This document shows, one piece after another, positions 1 to 11,944 of a stretch of 64,000 nucleotides of DNA. A model generated the notes under the pieces. It saw only the letters and a list, made by a program, of their open reading frames with translations. It was not told where the DNA came from and did not search any database. Source of the stretch: Cristatella mucedo (Eukaryota; Bryozoa; Phylactolaemata; Cristatellidae); contig WPIO01000050.1 of NCBI GenBank assembly GCA_009760855.2, positions 62,001 through 126,000 of the forward strand, read 5' to 3'. A program made the position numbers and the translations under genes. How positions within the stretch are numbered: position 1 is the first letter of the stretch; every line of letters begins with the position of its first letter.

Positions 1-420
1 ACACACACGCACACCCACACACACACACACCCACACACACACACATGAATACGTTCATGAATGCATACATGCATACATGCAGGCGCTTTATAAATCGTAT
101 TATTATTATACGCACGTACACACTTGCATGCATGCATGCATGCATGCATAAATCCATATATATACATGCATACATACATACATATATACGTACTTACTCA
201 CTTTTTTACTTATTAACTTTTTTACTTTTTTACTTACTTTCTTACTTATACACTTAAATATGTGCACACTTAAAAACTTACACATTTGCAAGCTCACTTA
301 CTTACATATTTACACATTTACATGTATGCATGCACATACACTAATGCATACAAACAGACACATACATGCATACGAGTATACATAAACGCATGCATGCATG
401 CCTGGAATGCATGCATACAA
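1..420. repeat. Microsatellite block, (CA)n then ACAT/GCAT-rich
   Basis: The block opens with (CA)n and continues as degenerate CATA/GCATGCAT repeats and a TTACTT-rich part. The same arrangement recurs at 33,860-34,620, immediately left of the sister gene copy, so by position it is the large intron of the copy 1 zinc-finger gene on the minus strand. Open frames here are cysteine/tyrosine/histidine-rich repeat translations and are not genes. Confidence 0.85.
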
Positions 421-640
421 TGGCCTTGCCTGGCTGAGAAGCATTCCAGTCAGAGTCTTGAAATTTAAACCTCTTGTCCCGATACATCTCCATCCTATTA
501 ATACTCCACCCTATAATTACTTACGGCCGTAAAGGTCAATCAATAGTCGTGTAGCTAGCAGCCTGTAATCTCCAAGCTCTCTTAGCGATCTTGGGCTCTT
601 TAATGCACATGAACTCCCGGACAAAAGAGCTGGTTGTTAT

Positions 641-938
641 ACCTTGTTCTAGCTGGCTCCTGGCTGAGTTTGCTTCTTTGATCGGTTACTATTTCCCTCC
701 TCTTTCACTCCTTCTCTTTTTATGTTCTGACCCTGTTGTTTTCCCTTCCTAATTTCGTCTCTGGTGAGCCGTGACGGCACACTAGGTAAGTCGGTTGCTT
801 TCACGACCTCAGTCTTGAGGTCGTGGGTTCGATTCTTGTTATGAGCGATTCTTTATCGCCACTGCCGGCGGTTGTGATAACCGTAAAGGCTCTTCTGTCG
901 CTGTAAATAAAGGCTGTTTAATCAGCTAGGATTTTTTC
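641..938 (+). mobile_element. tRNA-derived SINE (SINE-1) inside an insertion of about 297 bp
   Basis: From about 763 the sequence reads like a tRNA gene: an A-box-like TGACGGCACACTAGG and a B-box GGTTCGATTC, followed by a non-tRNA body ending near AATCAGCTAGGA. Copy 3 has the empty site (around 34,832: GTTGTTAT running directly into GAGCTTCCTAGAAAATC), so the insertion came after copies 1 and 3 separated. The first 122 bp (641-762) are not part of other SINE-1 copies and may be transduced or unrelated sequence. Confidence 0.8.
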
Positions 939-1269
939 CTAGAAAATCTATATAAAACGCATGCCCTGACACTACACTTATTCAAATTGATATCCTGCTG
1001 CAATCACATCATCGTGCCTGCCCGAACGTTCACAACTGTCGCATCCAGAAGCCAACAGTCACCAGCTCGAGCCCAAAATTGGCCAATGAGAGCACGCAGT
1101 CGGCCCATGCGAGCCCACAGTCTGCCGAAAGCCAAGGCGACCATCACTTGGCTATCCCGGGCAACAATTGACTGTGGTCTGTCTTTCCCCAAACATTGGG
1201 AAGTGATTCTACTGGAATTGCGGCCGACCAACTTCACCAATATGGAATGTGGGTACACTAGATTTATAC

Positions 1270-1781
1270 CTTTCTTTGCAGTTGCTCGTCCAACTCCGGC
1301 TGCCACCTGTTGAGTAGCCATCTCCTCCACGAGCTCGTCGCCGTCAGTAAAGGTAAGTGCACGAGCTTCACCATTTTGAGGGGGATCCAGGTTAAGAGCT
1401 CGACTTGTTTCTGTACCAGAAGCACTTGCCGTGCAATTAGGTGGCATTTCAGCACACTGTTTCTCTGCTTTTTGCGACGTTCCTGAGTTGAGCCGTTGCT
1501 CCGACTTCGGCACTGGCGATCAGCTGGATGCTGTCGTTACTGATGACGTTGCAGCAGGCTAAAGCAGGGGCTTCGACTCCAAAGTATTCTCGATGGGCTG
1601 CTGCAGCATAGTAGACGAAGAAATCGGGCCGCTGGCTTCTCTGGATCAGCTTGATCTGGTCGTTTTCAATAGACAGGGTTCCGTTGGCGACCATTTCGCT
1701 AATCGTGGGGAAAATCTCTCGGCAGATGATGCAGCTCTGTTTTTGATGCTCTTCATGGGTCAGACATTCCAGGCGTTCCAT
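1270..1781 (-). pseudogene. Zinc-finger gene copy 1, 5' coding exon, frameshifted
   Basis: Homologue of the coding exon at 35,159-35,669. The start ATG is at 1,781. The N-terminal His/Cys cluster (H-x2-H-x4-C-x2-C) and the ANGTLSIENDQIKLIQ segment are intact. The exon is 512 bp against 511 bp in copy 3, with one extra base near 1,460-1,475 that shifts the second half (CAEMPPNCTASASGTETSR) out of frame. The splice donor is kept as AAAG|GTATAA at 1,270/1,269. The finger exon would lie left of position 1 and cannot be seen. A splice acceptor (CTTACAG|AG) lies just upstream of the ATG, as in the other copies. The frameshift makes this a probable pseudogene, unless position 1,470 is an assembly error. 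Confidence 0.7.
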
Positions 1782-2089
1782 GTCGACGCTTTATGTCATC
1801 AACTCTGTAAGTTATAGCAAGCAGCAGAAACTTTTATTGCAAGTCGTACATGTAATGCCTAACACATAAACAAGTATGATAAGACAAAGAAACTTCAGCA
1901 TGAAAAAAAGTTTGCGTAGTTCATAGGTCTTACACCTAAGTAAATCTTAACCTTGATCGAGGTACTTTAAATATGCGGCCGCAGGGCTTGAGTCCATGAC
2001 CTTGGTCATCAAGTGCATTCATCTTGACCTCGGCCGTTAAAGGTAAGCCCCTTGACTGCTGGGCCAAACCAGGGCACCATAACACACTG

Positions 2090-2275
2090 TAGCACCATAG
2101 CAAGCTGAACCCCAGGCCTTAGCATACGGCTAAAGTCCTCACACTTCACGTACCAAGTCTAGGATTCGACCCCAGCAGTGGGCAATTAGTTACATGTTAA
2201 TGCAAACGGGAGTAGAACACTACCACTCCTCTTCTTTCAAAACATAAGCAAGGCTGCTTATTAAGCTGGCGTTTA
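2090..2275 (+). mobile_element. Diverged tRNA-like SINE (SINE-3), type 1 modules only
   Basis: A TTAGCATACGGCTAAAG A-box-like run and a GGATTCGACCCC B-box-like run are spaced as in a tRNA. They are followed by a tail (GCAAGGCTGCTTATTAAGCTGG) resembling that of SINE-1. It recurs at 36,030-36,170 and is absent from the type 2 modules, so it predates the copy 1/copy 3 split. Confidence 0.5.
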
Positions 2276-3599
2276 TATTTTATGCATAGGTGAAGCACCA
2301 AGCTCTTATCGAAACCAAGACCTAATTCCACGTGTCGTTGCCAAAGCAATCTTAATTATAAAGCACTCAATAGCAATTGAAAAGCTTACCTGTAAAAGCA
2401 CCGGAAATAAACTGGTGAGGAGCCGTATATTCTGACAATTCAGGCAAAGCAAAATGCACAACGAAAATTTGCGCAAGCATATAAAGAACAGTTCAGTTAG
2501 ACGACGCATACGCGTGTGAGAAACAGGTTGGGCTTCAGTTTCTCTAGATTTCGAAATGTTCTTTGCGACAGTAAGTAACGGTAAGTATCTCACACAGTCT
2601 AGCCTGTTCAAGCAATACCACGGTCCAATGAGTACATGCTCCCTCCGACAGAAACATTTTTGCAACGGCGAAAGCATCAATGTCAGATTTTCGAGTCGTT
2701 TCAAATGATGGCAGGTACCTGGGGGAAATGATAAAACAAATATTACACCTGTGTAGCGCCCTCAGAGAACTCAAAACCTTTTTTAAACCACCTGACATTG
2801 GCGGAGTGTATTCTCCCCCTGTTTAATTGCATTTAGATTCCCTGTGGGATGGAAAATGTGCACATTTCGACTAGCCAGTTGACAAGCTTTCTTTACACCA
2901 CATTAAAATTGCATGGAGAGGTATTACTACAGCTTTCGACAGTATGTATATATGCATCATTATAGCGATTCTTTTTTAACTTACGGCAGGTCCTGTAATT
3001 GAATGTGCAGCTTGATTGGGATGCAGTGCTGGCCATTGTTTCCACTCTGTGGACCAAGTTTCAACATTTACTCTGATTATTTCCAACCTTACTGCGCCTC
3101 GCACTTGTGTTTTACAATAGTACTAATCAAATTTCGTAATTAGGGCGCCCAAACAGAACTTCAACTCCATCGGGGTGTTTTGAAATTCGCTGCAAGAACA
3201 TCTAGACAATTTTTTGCGTTAAATACACAGCATTAAGCCTGCAAAATCAATCAAGTACCATGCTTACGCCAGCATGCTAAAGACAAATGCACACGTGCAC
3301 TCACGGCAGCCAGTGAGTTAGACCTCTGTGCTGGTAGCACTCACTGAAACAAGCACAGAGAGGTGAGCACGAAGCACAAAGCTCGCTGTGACAACAAGCT
3401 AACAGACAAGTTCACGGATGAGCACTGACCGGACCATGTGCATCTGTAGATGCGACTTTGAATATACGAGGTACAATGAAACCTGCGTCCCCAGCTTTGA
3501 TTGACATTGCTACCCTCCAGTGGCCTTCTAAATTTTGCTTTGATACTTCCTTACCTTCCGGTGTCCCTCAGACTTCATTTTTGACATTTTCCATCGTAA

Positions 3600-3775
3600 G
3601 AGTAGTAATAATAACGATTACAATTCATTGGCATAGCACGCTCTGAGAAATTTCTAAAACTTTACATTTGCTGTATTGGAAATAACAGCGAGCATAATAT
3701 AGTTACTGATCACATGCTAAGTGACAGCATGCAAATACGGTTACTAACAGCGTGCCCAGCGTGAGCACACAAAAG
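3600..3775 (-). mobile_element. Old LINE-1-family 3' end relic
   Basis: Reverse-oriented, diverged match to the 3' tail of the LINE at 21,977-23,513: an ATAATAA-type tail, a (T/G)CGC-CTCTGAGAA-like start, then CTTTACATTTGCTG and the AGCATGCAAATACGG / AGCGTG blocks. The same relic sits at 37,470-37,690 in copy 3, so it predates the duplication. Confidence 0.55.
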
Positions 3776-4189
3776 CCACCAAGTCTGAGGCAGTCAGAAA
3801 CACTAGTGCTTCTGACTGCCTCAGACTTTCCACTTTTTTAAGCTGCCCTTCATGCATGGGTGACAGCTGAATTCTTTAAAATGAATGACGGCAAAGCAAG
3901 CCGACTATAAATGGAAAAGCGTGGACTCACTGGGACAACGGCAAGTTCCATACGCAAATTTTTTATCAAACACCATCCCCTGGGTGTGCCCCGAATCGGA
4001 GTAGCTAGTTCCAACGTCACCCTCTACTAGGCGACTACTCCGTCTGCATGGCAAGATGGCTACTTTTAGCTCAGGTTAATGTGCAAAACTTCGTTCATGC
4101 TTTAAATCACAGTAACTCAGCCAATTTCTTCCCTGCGTTCGTCGTATCTTGACTGCATTTCATAAATATCTAAATTTGGAGGTCGTCGA

Positions 4190-4560
4190 ACAGTGCTAGG
4201 AGAGCTTAGAGACGGTTCAAAACACTGCACCTAGGCTTTTTTGTCGTGGACATCGAACCTGCCCTATTTATCACGTCTCTCTGACCTGCACTAGCTCCAG
4301 CTCAAGCACGAGGATCTGCCAACCTTTCGTTTGCTTAAGCTTCTACTTCAATGAGAAAATCTGAAAAGTTTTACTTCTCGTTCCAGCTCTCACTTGCATC
4401 TAGAAAAGGCTTAACCCTAGTTGTTCCATAATTCCGCCTTGAATCATTTAACAAAATGGCCTTGATCTCCTATGCCCATCCGGCCTAGAACTATCTGTAG
4501 ACTCACATAACGACATTCATTCGTTGAGAGGCCATAGTCAAATACAGAATAAAATCCGAC
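4190..4560 (+). mobile_element. Reverse-transcriptase C-terminal relic (copy 1)
   Basis: Broken-frame nucleotide similarity to the LINE segment encoding ...ARLVCRERRSCHITPLL-DLHWLPVKQ... (compare 22,890-22,985). A CTAGGCTT-TTTGTCGTGGACATCG run is followed by a CTCTCTGACCTGCACTAG run. Equivalent relics lie at 15,030-15,360, 38,060-38,260 and 50,570-50,880, so it is ancestral to all R modules. Many stops; not functional. Confidence 0.5.
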
Positions 4561-5957
4561 CTGTTAGTTAAGGCACACCTCTTGGCCATTTGACTCTTTT
4601 TTTACTGCATGAGGATGATCAAATTGTCTATTCCGTTATCATCTCAGGTACTGCAATAATCTGTAACGTGCCACGTTTCTCCGACTTTGTGTTTGTCTCT
4701 CTTTGTCTTCCATTCCCTGGCCTTATCTCGCTCGCCCTTCATTAGGCCTTAAAACTTGTTCCTCTTACCTCTCACGATAGCTCCCTTTGGTTGTCTCACA
4801 TCCTCAGTCTGACACTTTCTCTTGCTCTCCCTTTTCTACTGTCACCTTTCTATAACTAAAATCCATAACATTCTTTTAAATGCTTCTGAACTCAGCCTTG
4901 CACGATATCGGTCTACGTGTTCTCACTAAATCAAGGTTCTGAGCACTCATGGAATACTTTTAATTATTCTTAATGACTGGAAGAGACAGGGCAATAGGTC
5001 TGAGCACGATAAACACCAACATGGATAGGTTTATGTCAGGCCCTCAAGCTTCGATCCTAATGGGTGTTCGGGCAAGGTCAAGGTTACGATCTTCCCTCTC
5101 TCAGTCTTCGGTATGCAGCCGTGAGTGAGTCGTGTTTTGCTATCTGTTCCTACTTTACTAATCTTACTGGCACTGCATTGATTGACAGGTCGCCAAAACA
5201 CTTATAAAATACGGCTTTAATCATACCTCTAGTGTCTATGCCCAATCCTACACCTGATTATACCACCGTTCCATCGCGTCTTCTCAGTCTTGCTCCGTAT
5301 CATATTCATATTCACTCCCTCCCTGCCTCCTTCCCTCCGTCTCTCTCTCTCTCTCAAACTTTGCAAAGGTTGATCGAACGATGGATGTTCAATAACACAA
5401 TATTCGCAACCATCGTAGCATATTTAAGATAAACCAAACAAAAATTAGTACTGTTAACAAGACCGAGGAATTGCCCAGACCAGGCCTGGGCTACATATAA
5501 AGATAAACAGTGCATTCACTCCGTAGGTGCCTGCGAAACGCTTTACAGACACGAGGCCTACTAAGAACTACATGCGAGGGCACTATGAGACAAGCTTTCT
5601 AAATGAGGCCTGAGCAGATGCCGGAAAATACTAGTGATCACGTAATAGCGGACCTGCAGTAAGGCTTCGCAGCTTTAAATGTAGAGCTCTGCTAAACTCA
5701 TAGCTACCTCTGAAATTGCAAGCTCACCACCATAGACCCGCACGTTCTATAGGAATAAACCTGCCAGCTCCCTCTATACAGACCCGCAAATTCCTAATCT
5801 GAGATTCTCCCTCACTTAATCTTCTTGTCTTACTGTCTGTATTCCTGCCATCTCTCTATCTATCTTTCAATTTTCTCTTGAAATCTTTCTCTCTCTTTCC
5901 TGCCCATCTCGCTTGCTCCATTGCCTACCCCTCTCTTTTCCTCCCCCTCTCTCTCTC
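4561..5957. other. R-module spacer, no gene seen
   Basis: Pyrimidine-rich and AT-rich sequence shared with 18,010-18,900, 38,270-40,200 and part of 51,480-51,960. It holds a few degenerate units of the CAAGTTCC-CTCTGCATAGACC satellite near 5,700-5,800. No supportable coding exon. Confidence 0.5.
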
Positions 5958-6045
5958 TCTATATATATATGTACATATCTATATATCTCTATATATATAG
6001 AGAGATATATAGATATATAGATATATATGTATATGCACATATATA
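5958..6045. repeat. AT-rich near-palindrome
   Basis: TATATA/GATATA-rich sequence around a CTCTATATATATAGAG core, with arms that pair imperfectly over about 40 bases each. It may form a hairpin or cruciform. It lies between CT-rich tracts, just left of a SINE. Confidence 0.6.
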
Positions 6046-6094
6046 AATCCCCCTGTCTTTATACATATCTCTCTCTCTTTCTCTCTTTTTATTT

Positions 6095-6278
6095 GGCGAG
6101 CCGTGATGGCACACTAGGTAAGGCGGTTGCTTTCACGACCTCGGTCCCGAGGTCGTGGGTTCGATTCCTGCGGTGGGCGATTCTGTAACGCCACTGCAAG
6201 AGGCGGTGATAGCCGTAAAGGCTCTTCTGTCGCTATACAAAAAGAGGCTGATTAATCAGCTAGGATTTTTTTATCTCT
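6095..6278 (+). mobile_element. tRNA-derived SINE (SINE-1)
   Basis: The best-preserved SINE-1 copy: A-box TGGCACACTAGGTAAGG, B-box GGTTCGATTCC, then a body with ATAGCCGTAAAGGCTCTTC and a tail near TAATCAGCTAGGA followed by T-rich sequence. No acceptor stem closes around the tRNA part and the transcript-like body continues well past it, so it is a SINE and not a tRNA gene. Confidence 0.85.
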
Positions 6279-6289
6279 CTAACTCTCTT

Positions 6290-6294
<5 letters not shown>

Positions 6295-6335
<41 letters not shown>

Positions 6336-6400
6336 TCTCTCCATCTCTCTGTCTCCGTCTCTCTTTCTCACTGTCTCTGTCTCTCTCTCTCCCTCTCTTG
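6295..6400. repeat. (CT)n microsatellite
   Basis: CT-rich run with CCATCT and GTCTC interruptions. CT runs recur at corresponding places in the R modules (18,925, 40,290), so the tract is inherited with the module. Confidence 0.9.
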
Positions 6401-7121
6401 GTATGGCTTTTGCATATTCTCTTTTTTGGTTCTGACACAAAGTGAAATTCCCTTCAGTCAATATGGGATCACTGGCGACTGGTCGCTTCTATGTGAAACT
6501 TGGGACAAAACCCCTGCGACGGTAACAGCAGCCCTAGCCATGCCCTAAAAATATAATAGCAACGGATTAAAACTGACGGCCGGCCGTGGCTATTCGGTAA
6601 CGATTCAGATAAGACCGAGCTCAAAACTGACACCCCCTCGACCCACACAGTCAGACCACAATAGGAGCCCCCTGTAGGCAGAATAGTAAAGAAAGGTGTA
6701 GAGTGCTCAACGAATGAAGCCAGATCGGGCAGCTTCGTGAGCTTAGCATGGTAATCAGAGGAAACGCTCATCAACCAGATCCCAGACATGAACCGTGGGT
6801 TCAGAATGGTAGAGCGATGCATCGTGGGAATCAGCAACAGGCACCAGCCACTCCGACCAGTAGGGAGTCACGGTCATGTTGGTAGGTGGGGCGAACGTCA
6901 CGTTATACGCTGCGAATGACCCTCATGTGAGGGTCATTAAGCCGTCTCTTTGTGCGGTCAACATCAGGGACGGCTCACCAATCTGGCTCGACAACTTAAT
7001 GTCACGTCGACTGGCATTGACCAGCTGCCAGCCGGCCAGTCAGTCATTTTTCATGCCTTTCCTGACAGATTCTGCAGCCATGCGTAGGTGCTGGGAACTT
7101 ACTTTCTCTCTCCCTCTTCCC

Positions 7122-7129
<8 letters not shown>

Positions 7130-7190
<61 letters not shown>

Positions 7191-7260
7191 GTGCCTTCCT
7201 CTCTTCTTCGTAATATTTTCCCTCACGTACTCGTTTAACTGCGATCCAACTCATGTTGAA

Positions 7261-7332
<72 letters not shown>

Positions 7333-7336
7333 TCAC
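7130..7336. repeat. Two (CT)n microsatellites
   Basis: Two long pure CT runs (about 7,130-7,190 and 7,263-7,326) separated by about 70 bases of ordinary sequence. The open frames encoding Ser-Leu and Arg-Glu strings here are artefacts. Confidence 0.95.
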
Positions 7337-9895
7337 TCTCTGTTTCTCTCTCACTCTCTCACTATCTTTATCTCTCTTCGTCTCTGTTAATTAAGTCTCC
7401 CAGGTTCTCTCTCTTTCCTGCCTCTCTGTCTGTCTCTTGCTCTATCGTCAGTCGATATACTGCTTTCGCTTTTTAGCTCTCTTAATATCGTTCCCAGTTT
7501 CTTCTGGCAGTCCAAAGCTTTTCAGGAGAACTTCCAGCAAAACTTTCGAACATGGTTATGCATGTTCTTGATTTACGAGACACAGTTGTTAGCATCATTG
7601 TAAAAGAACGACATCCTTAATGGCAGCTATGTACGTAGCCAAAGCTTGTGCAGTGGGTACACGACTCCACAAGGCTGAGTCTCTTGGCCACATCGTGATC
7701 CCTAAAGAGCACTAAACACTACTATACCATTAGGACAGCACTTCACAATGTTTCATAGGCACTAGTAGATGCAGTTCTCAGAAGACGCTTTAAGCAGATA
7801 ACAGCACAGGGCTCATTCCTACGAACCGGCCACACGATTCCACCGTGTGACGATCTGAAAAGGCTCAAAGCATATTCCAGGAAACCCACCGCATAGCTAA
7901 GCAAATACGGACTCACCATGTGAAGCAGTGATCACATAGTCCAATCTCCGTCTGTGCATTTAGACGAAAGTAGAGAGTTTAAACGCGAAGCACCTGTGTG
8001 AATTCACATGGCTGAATGAGTGCTCACTGTGCTTTTAAGTATGTTAGCTGGTCTTTAGAACCATATATCTCTACTAAGCCATTATCGAGCACTTAAAAAA
8101 GCAGCAAACCAAGGAAACAAAAAGGGAACCCTCTTGCTGAGCAAGTCACTTGACGTTTACGACCGAACATCATTAACACGACTCTGCCGATTGCACAGCA
8201 GCTATCATCTAACATGCTTCAGACAGCAGTATGCTCCACGAATCAGTCCGGAAAACATGCTGGGTTCACTTAAATAGTGACAGAACCTTCGGCCTGAACA
8301 AGACAAGATAATGCTTAGCATAAATAGCAGGGCTTTTTGCTTTCCTTTGGCTCCGTCGGTGGCTGAAGAAGTTAGATGCCAGTGTCACAATAAACCCTAT
8401 GACAATCAGCATAGAGTCGTACACATGATCAGGGTGCCAACTTTAATCGATCTCTAGCGATGGCTCAGTCACTGCGGCGTTGCATCGGAACGTGAATTCA
8501 ATTGGTAGCATTAAAATAACTCCTCCATTAAAATAACTGCTTCCAGCAGGTGTGCTGCTTCGATCCACAGGTTTTCACCTCCGACTACCCTTTGCCCACG
8601 GTACAGAGCTCGATATTTATTGTCGGTCGTCTTCATTCAAACCCGTCAACACTGAGAAAAACCTCAAACAAAGTTATCGAAGCCTCAAACCTGAAATAAC
8701 TTGAATTCTAGCTTAATGTTCATCGGTGAGCAGATGCCCGAGCGTGGCATTAGGTGAGAAGCATATCAAGCGCACCCGACGCGTCCCCGCCCCTACGGAA
8801 GCCTTTACTAGCCTTTCGAGTGGTGTAAAATCGCCTCTACCTGAGAAGTCACTGCCTCGCCTGCCAGAGATCAACTGTCAGTAGATTCGGTCTCTAACCG
8901 GCGCACCTGTCTTGCGATCAGTGGCACGTAACAACCACATGTCCCGCTGTTGCTTCTGTGAGTTCCGTTATTTGCACTTCCGTCCCAAGGGCGACAGGGG
9001 AATTTTTTTTTTGGCCAGCCAGACCTCAAAGAAACCATTGGAGGAGCCTCCTGCTGCGTGTGTTTCATTGAGGATTTCCTTTTATAGATTTATGCATAGG
9101 AATAACAGGGTCGCGGAAACGCTAACGGTCAGTTTTTAGCCTTGGCTTCTTAAGTACCCTGCCCCTGGCACTTGAAAACAAATGGGCACACTGGTAAGGC
9201 ACTTTGAGACTTCAACTGCTCACGGGTAGCCCTTTAATTACCTAGCACCGACATACTTAGCGGACAACATGAGAAGTGAAAATTCTAGTAAACTGTAAAT
9301 GAGACGGGGGGGAAGTGTTAGCAAAAGGAAGCTAGCAGCGAACCAATGCCGACTTCGACTCACTGTCATTTGTGCGTTTACCCAGCCACGCCCATCGATG
9401 CATTCTAATGTGGATTGAGAATATTTGGTTCAGGATGGCACTATGTGTAGTTCGCATTTCACTTCGTGTGATTTAATTGCATATCTAGTTTCTTCGTCGA
9501 AGCAGAAAAGAACGAGGTCTACCTGCAACTCAGCATTGGCTGTGTACAGCGTTTAATCTGGGATTTGGAACCTGAATTAGAAAGTTCAAGTAACCTGATG
9601 GCCCAAGCACTGACAACCTTACCAGAGGCAAGACATGGAAAGCCTGATGGAATGCCCATAGTGGAGTCCAGTCACTAGGCAATGTGCCTCTTCCTCTACA
9701 GTCCAGTCGGCTGGGCGTCATTTACTTCTCACTCACTGCTTTTCTTTTTGCACAACAGGGCTGTTGCAAGGCCCGGATGTGGGTCTGATGTAAGAAAATT
9801 CACCCGTCCATCGACAGACGGCTCTCACCTTTTCAAGGCTGACGCAGCTTGGTTTCCATCGACAGCCAACTTGTCACCTCCTCTGTCAGACCCTA

Positions 9896-10087
9896 GTGCA
9901 TCTAGCTTCTGTAGTGCACTCAGCTAGTGCATGGCTCTAATATGTGCATCTAGCTTCTGTAGTGCACTCAGCTAGTGCATGGCTCTAATATGTGCATCTA
10001 GCTTCTGTAGTGCACTCAGCTAGTGCATGGCTCTAATATGTGCATCTAGCTTCTGTAGTGCACTCAGCTAGTGCATGGCTCTAATAT
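9896..10087. repeat. 48-bp minisatellite, four copies
   Basis: Four consecutive near-identical 48-bp units start at 9,896, 9,944, 9,992 and 10,040. Each begins GTGCATCTAGCTTCTG and ends GGCTCTAATAT. The corresponding single-copy sequence is near 44,680-44,710 (CTCCTGCATAGCTCTGATATG) in copy 4, so the array grew only in copy 2. Confidence 0.95.
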
Positions 10088-10629
10088 GGCTAGGCTAGCT
10101 GACGTGGGCTGGGCGAGACATTTCAGCAGATCTCGGCCAAGTGCTCCGCCCTGTGAGAGGCACCTTCCCGACTGCACTTACTTGGCCTCAGCGGCCTCCC
10201 AACGCACCCAGTTAACCTTCTTACGATCTTCTGCTTCTGGAGTGGAAGTAGTCCGACCCGAAGTTGGTTTCACCCCGAGCTGCTTTTTGTACGTGCACAT
10301 TCGTTGGCCTACGGCAACTGCACTTTGCAAGTTGGCCTGGTTCATAACAGGAATAGATTATTCTGAAGGTGCTGGAGGGTAGCATGCATTCAGTATATTA
10401 GCTCTCAAGAAAGCATACGATATATGTTGAGCCAGGTCGTGTGACCCAGTCCTGGAACAGAGGTAACATATGGATTACCCAGTGCCTTGCTGTAACGTGA
10501 ATATCTTGCTACGATGGCAGCTGCTAGCTACCTGTGGCTGAAACAGACAAGACAACTACTGGTTCACTGAGTTCGTCAAATCATTCACAAAATTCTACTC
10601 AAGACCTCAATTTCTCTCCTGAATCGGCT

Positions 10630-10808
10630 TTACTTCCACCTTTCTCTTTGTTGCGTGAGATGAAGTCTGTTGGCTTCCGAACGCGTACCGAAAGCCGTAT
10701 AGGGTGTGTGTGTGTGTGTGCCATACAAAACTCTCCTGCCCAACACCCACATTTTTTATGGCTTGGTAGAGTTACAGACGGAGAAGCATTGCATGCATTA
10801 CATTCCCT
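10630..10808 (+). mobile_element. LINE-2-family 3' end fragment replacing the finger exon
   Basis: Matches the 3' end of the element at 62,330-62,730: TTGTTGCGTGAGATGAAGTC, GTACCGAAAGCCG, ATACAAAACTCTCCTG and a CATTACATT tail. It lies where copies 3 and 4 carry the zinc-finger exon; flanking P-module sequence resumes at about 10,813. The replaced interval corresponds to roughly 32,560-33,380 of copy 3. Confidence 0.75.
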
Positions 10809-11265
10809 TACGTACCCCTCGGCTCAATGCAAAGTAGACGTTACATGAGGCATGTCACCTCGATATTCAAAACAAAATAGATTTACAATGAGGCACGTCA
10901 CCTCGGCTTTCAATGCAAAAGAGATGTCGCATTAGGCCTCATCCCCATAGTACCACTTAAGCAATCGGCAGGACCAGCGACCAAAAAACAAACTATATAG
11001 GGTCTCTGCCCTCCCTCATCCCCTTCAAATCGAAAGAATCTGTAAGGGGGCTGCATGCAACATTATCGATGACGAACAATGTTTGTGTAACCTGTGTACA
11101 GCTTAGAACTCCGGAAAAAATGAAATAGCATTAACTTCGTTCGTTAATGGCGATCTGTCTGCACCCAGTCCATGTTGAGATAAGCTGATTAATATAACTC
11201 CTCACGATGTCGGCTTAATGCTGTGTGTGTGCGCTTGTGATGAGCTTCATGAGCTTCGAGTGCAT

Positions 11266-11915
11266 TGTAGAAAACTTTCATGTTAGATCGAGATCGATAT
11301 ATATAGATAGATCGAGAGTTAGATCGACTGTAGAAAACTTTCATGTTAGATCGAGATCGATATATATAGATAGATCGAGAGTTAGATCGACTGTAGAAAA
11401 CTTTCATGTTAGATCGAGATCGATATATATAGATAGATCGAGAGTTAGATCGACTGTAGAAAACTTTCATGTTAGATCGAGATCGATATATATAGATAGA
11501 TCGAGAGTTAGATCGACTGTAGAAAACTTTCATGTTAGATCGAGATCGATATATATAGATAGATCGAGAGTTAGATCGAGTGTAGAAAACTTTCATGTTA
11601 GATCGAGATCGATATATATAGATAGATCGAGAGTTAGATCGACTGTAGAAAACTTTCATGTTAGATCGAGATCGATATATATAGATAGATCGAGAGTTAG
11701 ATCGACTGTAGAAAACTTTCATGTTAGATCGAGATCGATATATATAGATAGATCGAGAGTTAGATCGACTGTAGAAAACTTTCATGTTAGATCGAGATCG
11801 ATATATATAGATAGATCGAGAGTTAGATCGAGTGTAGAAAACTTTCATGTTAGATCGAGATCGATATATATAGATAGATCGAGAGTTGGATCGAGTAGAA
11901 AACTTTCATGCATAA
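11266..11915. repeat. 63-bp minisatellite, ten full copies plus a partial
   Basis: Units begin at 11,266 and every 63 bases to 11,833, with a truncated unit from about 11,896. Each starts TGTAGAAAACTTTCATG and contains GATC-rich, near self-complementary sequence around a TATATATAG core. Units 5 and 9 end in GAG, whereas units 1-4 and 6-8 end in GAC, suggesting a four-unit (252-bp) higher-order step. Because 63 is divisible by 3, long Arg/Ser/Tyr-rich frames stay open on both strands; I do not call them genes. Copies 3 and 4 have the unexpanded flank (about 33,790 and 46,870). Confidence 0.97.
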
Positions 11916-11944
11916 CACCTACTTTGCTTTTTTGACTTTGTAGA

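Larger units (their letters stand above)
421..7110. repeat. Segmental-duplication gene module, copy 1 (type 1; Q and R parts)
   Basis: This stretch aligns with copy 3. For example, 421-2,940 matches 34,619-36,830, and the run around 3,960-4,200 matches 37,830-38,060. The R part (2,940-7,110) is shared with all four copies and ends in a conserved block (6,470-7,110) that recurs at 19,090-19,730 and 41,310-41,870. Copies 1 and 3 share about 1.9 kb (2,054-3,960) that copies 2 and 4 lack; those two have a short (AT)n stretch instead. Apart from the entries listed separately, I see no gene in 1,782-7,110. Confidence 0.85.

Noticed and set aside
8871-9139. Open frames with similar peptides in copies 2 and 4 (8,912-9,139 and 43,475-43,840)
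   Set aside because: They lie in duplicated non-coding module sequence. Amino-acid changes are scattered, the starts differ and no splice or stop pattern is shared.
9896-10087. Possible CRISPR-like array
   Set aside because: The 48-bp units are adjacent with no unique spacers, and the genome is eukaryotic. The same applies to the 63-bp and 23-bp arrays.
11189-11935. Two long open frames (over 210 residues) on opposite strands
   Set aside because: They are translations of the 63-bp tandem repeat, whose length is divisible by three. Openness on both strands and the absence of flanking exon signals argue against genes.
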